Shown: piece by piece, positions 60,491 through 64,000 of the stretch
How positions within the stretch are numbered: position 1 is the stretch's first letter
Layout of the letters: each line of letters begins with the position of its first letter
NCBI GenBank assembly: GCA_030652255.1
Contig: JAUSAZ010000219.1
Location: 1-64,000, forward strand
DNA: 64,000 nucleotides
Source of the DNA: Myxococcales bacterium
GTDB taxonomy: Bacteria > Myxococcota_A > Polyangia > Polyangiales > Ga0077539
Direction of reading: 5' to 3'
Made by a program: the position numbers and the translations under genes
Notes under the pieces: model-generated
Databases searched by the model: none
What the model saw: only the letters and a program-made list of their open reading frames with translations
Told to the model about the DNA's origin: nothing

Positions 60491-61699
60491 ATGGCTACGA
60501 TCCTCCACATCGAAGACGACCCCCAGAGTCGGCTCCTCGTCCGCAAGCTGCTCCAGCGGGCGGGCCACGAGGTGCTCGAGGCCGTCTCCGGGGTCGACGG
60601 CACGCGCCTGGCGATGCAGGCCCGGCCCGACCTGATCCTGCTGGACATCAACGTGCCCGACCTCGATGGCTACGAGGTCGCGATGCTGCTGCGCGAGCGT
60701 CTGGCCGAAGTGCCCATCGTGGCGGTCACCGCCGAGGGCGACCGCGCGACGGCGCTGGGCCTCGGGTGCCGCGGCTTCGTCGCGAAGCCCATCGAGGTGC
60801 GCACCTTCGTCCGCACCATCGAGACCTTCCTCGCCTCGAAGGTCACCGACGTGGGGACCATCCCCTCGGAGACCACCTCCGAGGCCCTGCTTCGTGCCCA
60901 GGGTGCGCGGGTTGCGGCGCGCCTCGAGGCCAAGGTGCACGAGCTCAGCGACGCGCACGAGCGGCTCATCGAGGCCGACCGCCTGCGCCGGGAGTTCTAC
61001 CGCAACGTGAGCCACGAGCTCGCCACCCCGCTCACGCCCCTGGTGGGGTACCTCGGGCTGCTCTCTCGCGGCGAGCTCGGCGCCCTCACCGAGCCGCAGC
61101 GCAAGGCCGTGCGCAGCATGGACGGCGCCCTCGGCCGCCTGCGCCGCACCATCGACAACCTCCTCGACGTCACGCAGCTCGAGACCGGGCGCCTGCGCTT
61201 CACCTTCGCCCCCTACGACCTCCGCGAGGTGGTGCTCCGCTCGGTCGAGCTCCGCCGGCCGGCCCTCGCCGCCCAGGGCGCGAAGCTCTTCGCGGCCATC
61301 CCCGACGCGTCGCTCCCCGCGCTCGGCGACGCCGACCGCATCTTCCGCGCGGTCGAGCACCTGCTCGACAACGCCGAGAAGTTCGGCCCGCCCGGCGGGG
61401 CGGTGGGCGTCGAGCTGCGCTTCAGCGCGACGCACGCCGAGCTCCTCGTGGCCGACGAGGGCGTCGGGGTCCCGCCGGGCTGGCTCGCGCGCATCTTCGA
61501 GCCCTTCGTGCAGGTCGACGGGTCGCCCACCCGCAAGCACGGCGGCGCGGGCATCGGGCTCGCGGTGGTGCGCGGCGTCGCGGAGGCCCACGGCGGCGGG
61601 GTGGTGGCCGAGACGGGCTCCCGCATGCGCGTCGCGGGGCGCACCTTCCCGGGGCTGCTGGTGCGGCTACAGATCTCCCGGCGCCCCGAGGAGCCCTGA
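60491..61699 (+). CDS. Receiver-histidine kinase
   Basis: The 402-aa protein has an N-terminal receiver (Asp52, Lys99), a short coiled linker (residues 130-165), a HisKA domain with His175 (in NVSHELATP) and a HATPase domain ([27 protein letters not shown]). There is no membrane segment, so it is a soluble sensor that receives phosphoryl groups at its N-terminus and passes signals by its kinase. No cognate output regulator is adjacent; the NifS-like gene follows after 3 nt and may be cotranscribed. Confidence 0.9.
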   Translation: MATILHIEDDPQSRLLVRKLLQRAGHEVLEAVSGVDGTRLAMQARPDLILLDINVPDLDGYEVAMLLRERLAEVPIVAVTAEGDRATALGLGCRGFVAKPIEVRTFVRTIETFLASKVTDVGTIPSETTSEALLRAQGARVAARLEAKVHELSDAHERLIEADRLRREFYRNVSHELATPLTPLVGYLGLLSRGELGALTEPQRKAVRSMDGALGRLRRTIDNLLDVTQLETGRLRFTFAPYDLREVVLRSVELRRPALAAQGAKLFAAIPDASLPALGDADRIFRAVEHLLDNAEKFGPPGGAVGVELRFSATHAELLVADEGVGVPPGWLARIFEPFVQVDGSPTRKHGGAGIGLAVVRGVAEAHGGGVVAETGSRMRVAGRTFPGLLVRLQISRRPEEP

Positions 61700-61702
61700 G
61701 CG

Positions 61703-62839
61703 TTGCGCCCGCGGGTGTACCTCGACCACCACGCCACCACGGGGCTCTCCGCGGCGGCGCGCGACGCGATGCGCCCGCTGCTCGACGAGGCCCTCGTCGG
61801 AAACGCGTCGAGCGCCCACCATTTCGGGCGCCGCGCGCGCTCGCTCCTCGACGACGCGCGCATCGCCGTCGCGCGCTCCATCGGCGCCGCCCCCGCGGAG
61901 GTCACGCTCTGCTCGGGCGGCACCGAGGCGGCCCACCTCGCGGTGCTCGGCCTCGGCCGCGGCGCCCCGCCGTCATCGCTCTGGTGCGACCCCGGCGCGC
62001 ACCCCTGCGTGGTCGCGGCAATGGAGGCGCTCGCGCTCGAGCGCTCGGTGGCGCTGCGATGGATCCCGACCGGCGGCGAAGGGGCGGTGGACGTCGCCGC
62101 ACTCGCGGAGGCCCTCACCGACGGCGCGCTGGTGGCGCTCTCGTGGGTGCAGCACGAGACCGGCGCGGTGCTCGACCTCGCCCCGCTGCGCGCCCTCTTC
62201 GCCGCGAGGGGCGCCCGGTGGGTGCTCGACGGGGTGCAGGCGCTGGGCAAGATCCCGGTCGCGGTGGCGGCTACCGGCGCCGACGCGGTGACCTTCTCGG
62301 CGCACAAGATCGGCGGACCGCCGGGCGTCGGCGCGCTGTGGGCGAGGGGAGGCGCCCGCCTCGCGGCGGTGCTCCCCGGCGGCGGTCAGGAGCGCGGCCT
62401 GCGCGGCGGGACGGAGAACCTGCTCGGCGCCGTAGGCTTCGGCGCGGCGGCCGCGGAGGTGCCATCGCGCCTGGCCGCCATGCCGGCCGTGGGCGCGCGC
62501 CGCGACCTCATCGAGCGCGCGCTTCGGGCCGCCGGGGCGTCGCCGTCCATCGTCGCGCGAGAGCGGGCGGCCACGGTGAGCCACGTCGCGTGGCCGTCGG
62601 GCGCCGCGGGCGCCGAGCTGGTCGCGGCCTTCGACGTGGAGGGCGTGGCGGTGTCCGCGGGATCGGCGTGCTCCAGCGGCCGCGCGCGGGCGTCGGCCTC
62701 CATCGCGCGGACCTACCCCGCGGAGCCCTGGCGGGCCTCCGGGGCGTTGCGGGTGTCGCTCTCGCCTGGCACCACCGACGCGGAGGTCGAGCGCTTCGTC
62801 GAGGTCGCCGGCGCGATCCTGCCGCGCTTCTTCCGCTGA
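61703..62839 (+). CDS. NifS-like cysteine desulfurase
   Basis: The 378-aa class V aminotransferase has the PLP lysine in FSAHKIGGPPGV and a catalytic cysteine loop GSACSSGRA near residue 322, as in IscS/NifS. The N-terminus is VYLDHHATTGLS. It would take sulfur from cysteine for Fe-S clusters or thio-modification. CyaY is 61 kb away. The start is a TTG at 61703; no better start lies nearby. The Cys loop is short, closer to NifS/IscS than to SufS. Confidence 0.88.
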   Translation: MRPRVYLDHHATTGLSAAARDAMRPLLDEALVGNASSAHHFGRRARSLLDDARIAVARSIGAAPAEVTLCSGGTEAAHLAVLGLGRGAPPSSLWCDPGAHPCVVAAMEALALERSVALRWIPTGGEGAVDVAALAEALTDGALVALSWVQHETGAVLDLAPLRALFAARGARWVLDGVQALGKIPVAVAATGADAVTFSAHKIGGPPGVGALWARGGARLAAVLPGGGQERGLRGGTENLLGAVGFGAAAAEVPSRLAAMPAVGARRDLIERALRAAGASPSIVARERAATVSHVAWPSGAAGAELVAAFDVEGVAVSAGSACSSGRARASASIARTYPAEPWRASGALRVSLSPGTTDAEVERFVEVAGAILPRFFR

Positions 62840-62851
62840 CCGGCGGGGTGT

Positions 62852-63262
62852 CTACGGGCGCAGGACGAAGCGCGCGAAGAAGTCCTGGCCGCCGCCGTTG
62901 CGGACGAGCACCGAGCGCTCGTTGACGCCGCGCTCGGCGCCGCATGCGGGGATGAACGTCGCCGCGCTCCCGATCTGCTGCGCGAGGTTGCCCGTCTCGG
63001 AGAAGGCCGCGTAGAGCTCCATGGAGGTGGGCGGTCGCCCGAGCCCGTGGCAGAGCCGGATGGTGGTGAACTTCGGGTAGCTGAAGTGCGGCCCCTCCCA
63101 GGTCGAGCTGACCCAGGCGCCGCTGGCGTCGTCGACGTACGCGCCCGGCAGGCCGCCGTCGCAGCCGACATCGACCACGCCGAAGCACTGCGCGGGCTCC
63201 GTCGGCTCGGCGCACCCGACCGCGGCCGCCCCGACCGCCGCGGCGAGCAGCGCAGCCCTCAC
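62852..63262 (-). CDS. Small lipoprotein
   Basis: The 136-aa product has a short lipoprotein signal ending VGC (Cys17), with the pattern LLAAAVGAAAVGC. The mature part has Cys in AQCFG, VGCDGG, RLCHG and PACGAE, which may be two disulphides, and a beta-rich core (TWEGPHFSYPKFTTIRLC). The GTG start at 63262 overlaps the hemB stop by 4 nt, so it is coupled to hemB. Function unknown. Confidence 0.65.
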   Translation of the reverse strand: MRAALLAAAVGAAAVGCAEPTEPAQCFGVVDVGCDGGLPGAYVDDASGAWVSSTWEGPHFSYPKFTTIRLCHGLGRPPTSMELYAAFSETGNLAQQIGSAATFIPACGAERGVNERSVLVRNGGGQDFFARFVLRP

Positions 63263-64000
63263 GCCAGCGCCTCGGCGAGGTCGCGCGCGTGGTAGGTCAC
63301 GATGATGTCCGCGCCCGCGCGGCGGATGGAGAGCAGCGTCTCGCGCACGGCGCGGTGCAGGTCGATCCAGCCGTTCTGCGCGGCGGCGTGCAGCATCGCG
63401 TACTCGCCCGAGACGTTGTAGGCCGCCACGGGGATGCTCACCTCGTCCTTCACGGCGCGGATGACGTCGAGGTACGCGAGCGCGGGCTTGACCATCACGA
63501 TGTCGGCGCCCTCCTCCACGTCGAGGCGCACCTCCCGCAGGGCCTCCCGGGTGTTCGCCGGGTCCATCTGGTAGCCCGCGCGGTCGCCGAACTTCGGCGC
63601 GCAGTCCGCCGCCTCGCGGAAGGGCCCGTAGAACGCGCTCGCGTACTTCACCGCGTAGGCCATCACGACGGTCTCGTCGTGCCCCGCGGCGTCGAGCGCG
63701 CGCCGCACCGCCCCGATGCGGCCGTCCATCATGTCGCTGGGCGCGACGATGTCCGCGCCCGCCCTGGCGTACACGACCCCGATGCGCGCGAGCCGCTCGA
63801 CGGTGGCGTCGTTGTCGACCTCCACCACGCCGTCGCGGCGGGTGTGGAGCACGCCGCAGTGCCCGTGCGCGGTGTACTCGTCGACGCACACGTCGGCCAT
63901 GAGCACGCTCTGCGGGAGCGCCGCGCGGAGGGCGCGCAGGGCGGTGGGGACGGGCCCCGCGGGGTCCCACGCGCCGGAGCCCTCGTCGTCCTTCTGCTCG
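63259..64000 (-). CDS. hemB: Porphobilinogen synthase, 3' part of gene
   Basis: HemB joins two 5-aminolevulinate molecules to porphobilinogen in tetrapyrrole synthesis. The 5' end is cut by the window edge. The visible part has both active-site lysine regions (AYAVKYASAFYGP and MVKPALAYLD) and the metal-site segment DVCVDEYTAHGHCG. There the middle cysteine of the zinc triad is aspartate, as in actinobacterial enzymes. Upstream residues (DEGSGAWDPAGPV, before the first internal Met) continue the family pattern to the window edge. It ends in the small lipoprotein start. Confidence 0.95.
   Translation of the reverse strand, partial: EQKDDEGSGAWDPAGPVPTALRALRAALPQSVLMADVCVDEYTAHGHCGVLHTRRDGVVEVDNDATVERLARIGVVYARAGADIVAPSDMMDGRIGAVRRALDAAGHDETVVMAYAVKYASAFYGPFREAADCAPKFGDRAGYQMDPANTREALREVRLDVEEGADIVMVKPALAYLDVIRAVKDEVSIPVAAYNVSGEYAMLHAAAQNGWIDLHRAVRETLLSIRRAGADIIVTYHARDLAEALA

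Overview
The window is very GC-rich (roughly 70 % by eye) and densely coding on both strands. It has no phage, transposase or CRISPR signal. The gene content suggests a myxobacterium-like member of the Myxococcota: Ser/Thr kinases with Pro-rich tails and C-terminal membrane anchors, an AgmX/PglI-type TonB-like protein, an NtrC-type sigma-54 activator, Asp/Ser/Gly-rich lipoproteins, an OmpA protein with thrombospondin-3 repeats, and a response regulator with a long Ala/Pro linker. This placement is inferred from gene content only. All protein names are by recognition of motifs; no search was run.

Layout. 1-280: the 3' end of an rRNA operon (5S, strong terminator) and tRNA-Lys. 275-9644: frataxin CyaY, a MoxR/VWA pair, a WYL regulator, an outer-membrane protein, PBP4-type DacB overlapping a divergent peptide-binding lipoprotein, a Ser/Thr kinase and a beta-helix lipoprotein. 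9645-10371: a 0.7 kb gene-free stretch with three palindromes. 10372-29703: mostly housekeeping genes (sigma-4-like protein, purH, HD phosphohydrolase, sigma-54 activator, two pseudouridine synthases, OmpA/TSP3, Sua5/YciO, purF) plus a dikinase-like phosphotransferase built like rifampin phosphotransferases. 29704-42089: a glycan-assembly island with two asparagine-synthase-type amidotransferases, two related GT4 glycosyltransferases, a GT2, a PMT-like membrane glycosyltransferase, a Wzx-like flippase and two methyltransferases. 42136-45252: a small gene, alr, and an MlaE/MlaF-type transporter pair. 45335-49051: thiolase, 3-hydroxyacyl-CoA dehydrogenase and enoyl-CoA hydratase, a C4 acyl-CoA set. 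49145-49218: tRNA-Asp. 49365-64000: a HARE-HTH/Mrr-like protein, valS, a response regulator, a second Ser/Thr kinase, methylmalonyl-CoA mutase large subunit, a receiver-histidine kinase, a NifS-like enzyme and the 3' part of hemB.

How the genes work together. The glycan island holds most parts of a lipid-linked oligosaccharide route: sugar transfer, flipping, possible uronic-acid amidation and methylation. Its outer genes look like a mirror-image duplication of an asnB-GT4 divergent pair. The acyl-CoA genes and the mutase fit short-chain and propionate-type acyl-CoA metabolism. Many start codons lie 7-10 nt downstream of a -10-like hexamer, so leaderless mRNAs seem common here. Other genes (thiolase, valS, the 57086 response regulator) have clear Shine-Dalgarno leaders.
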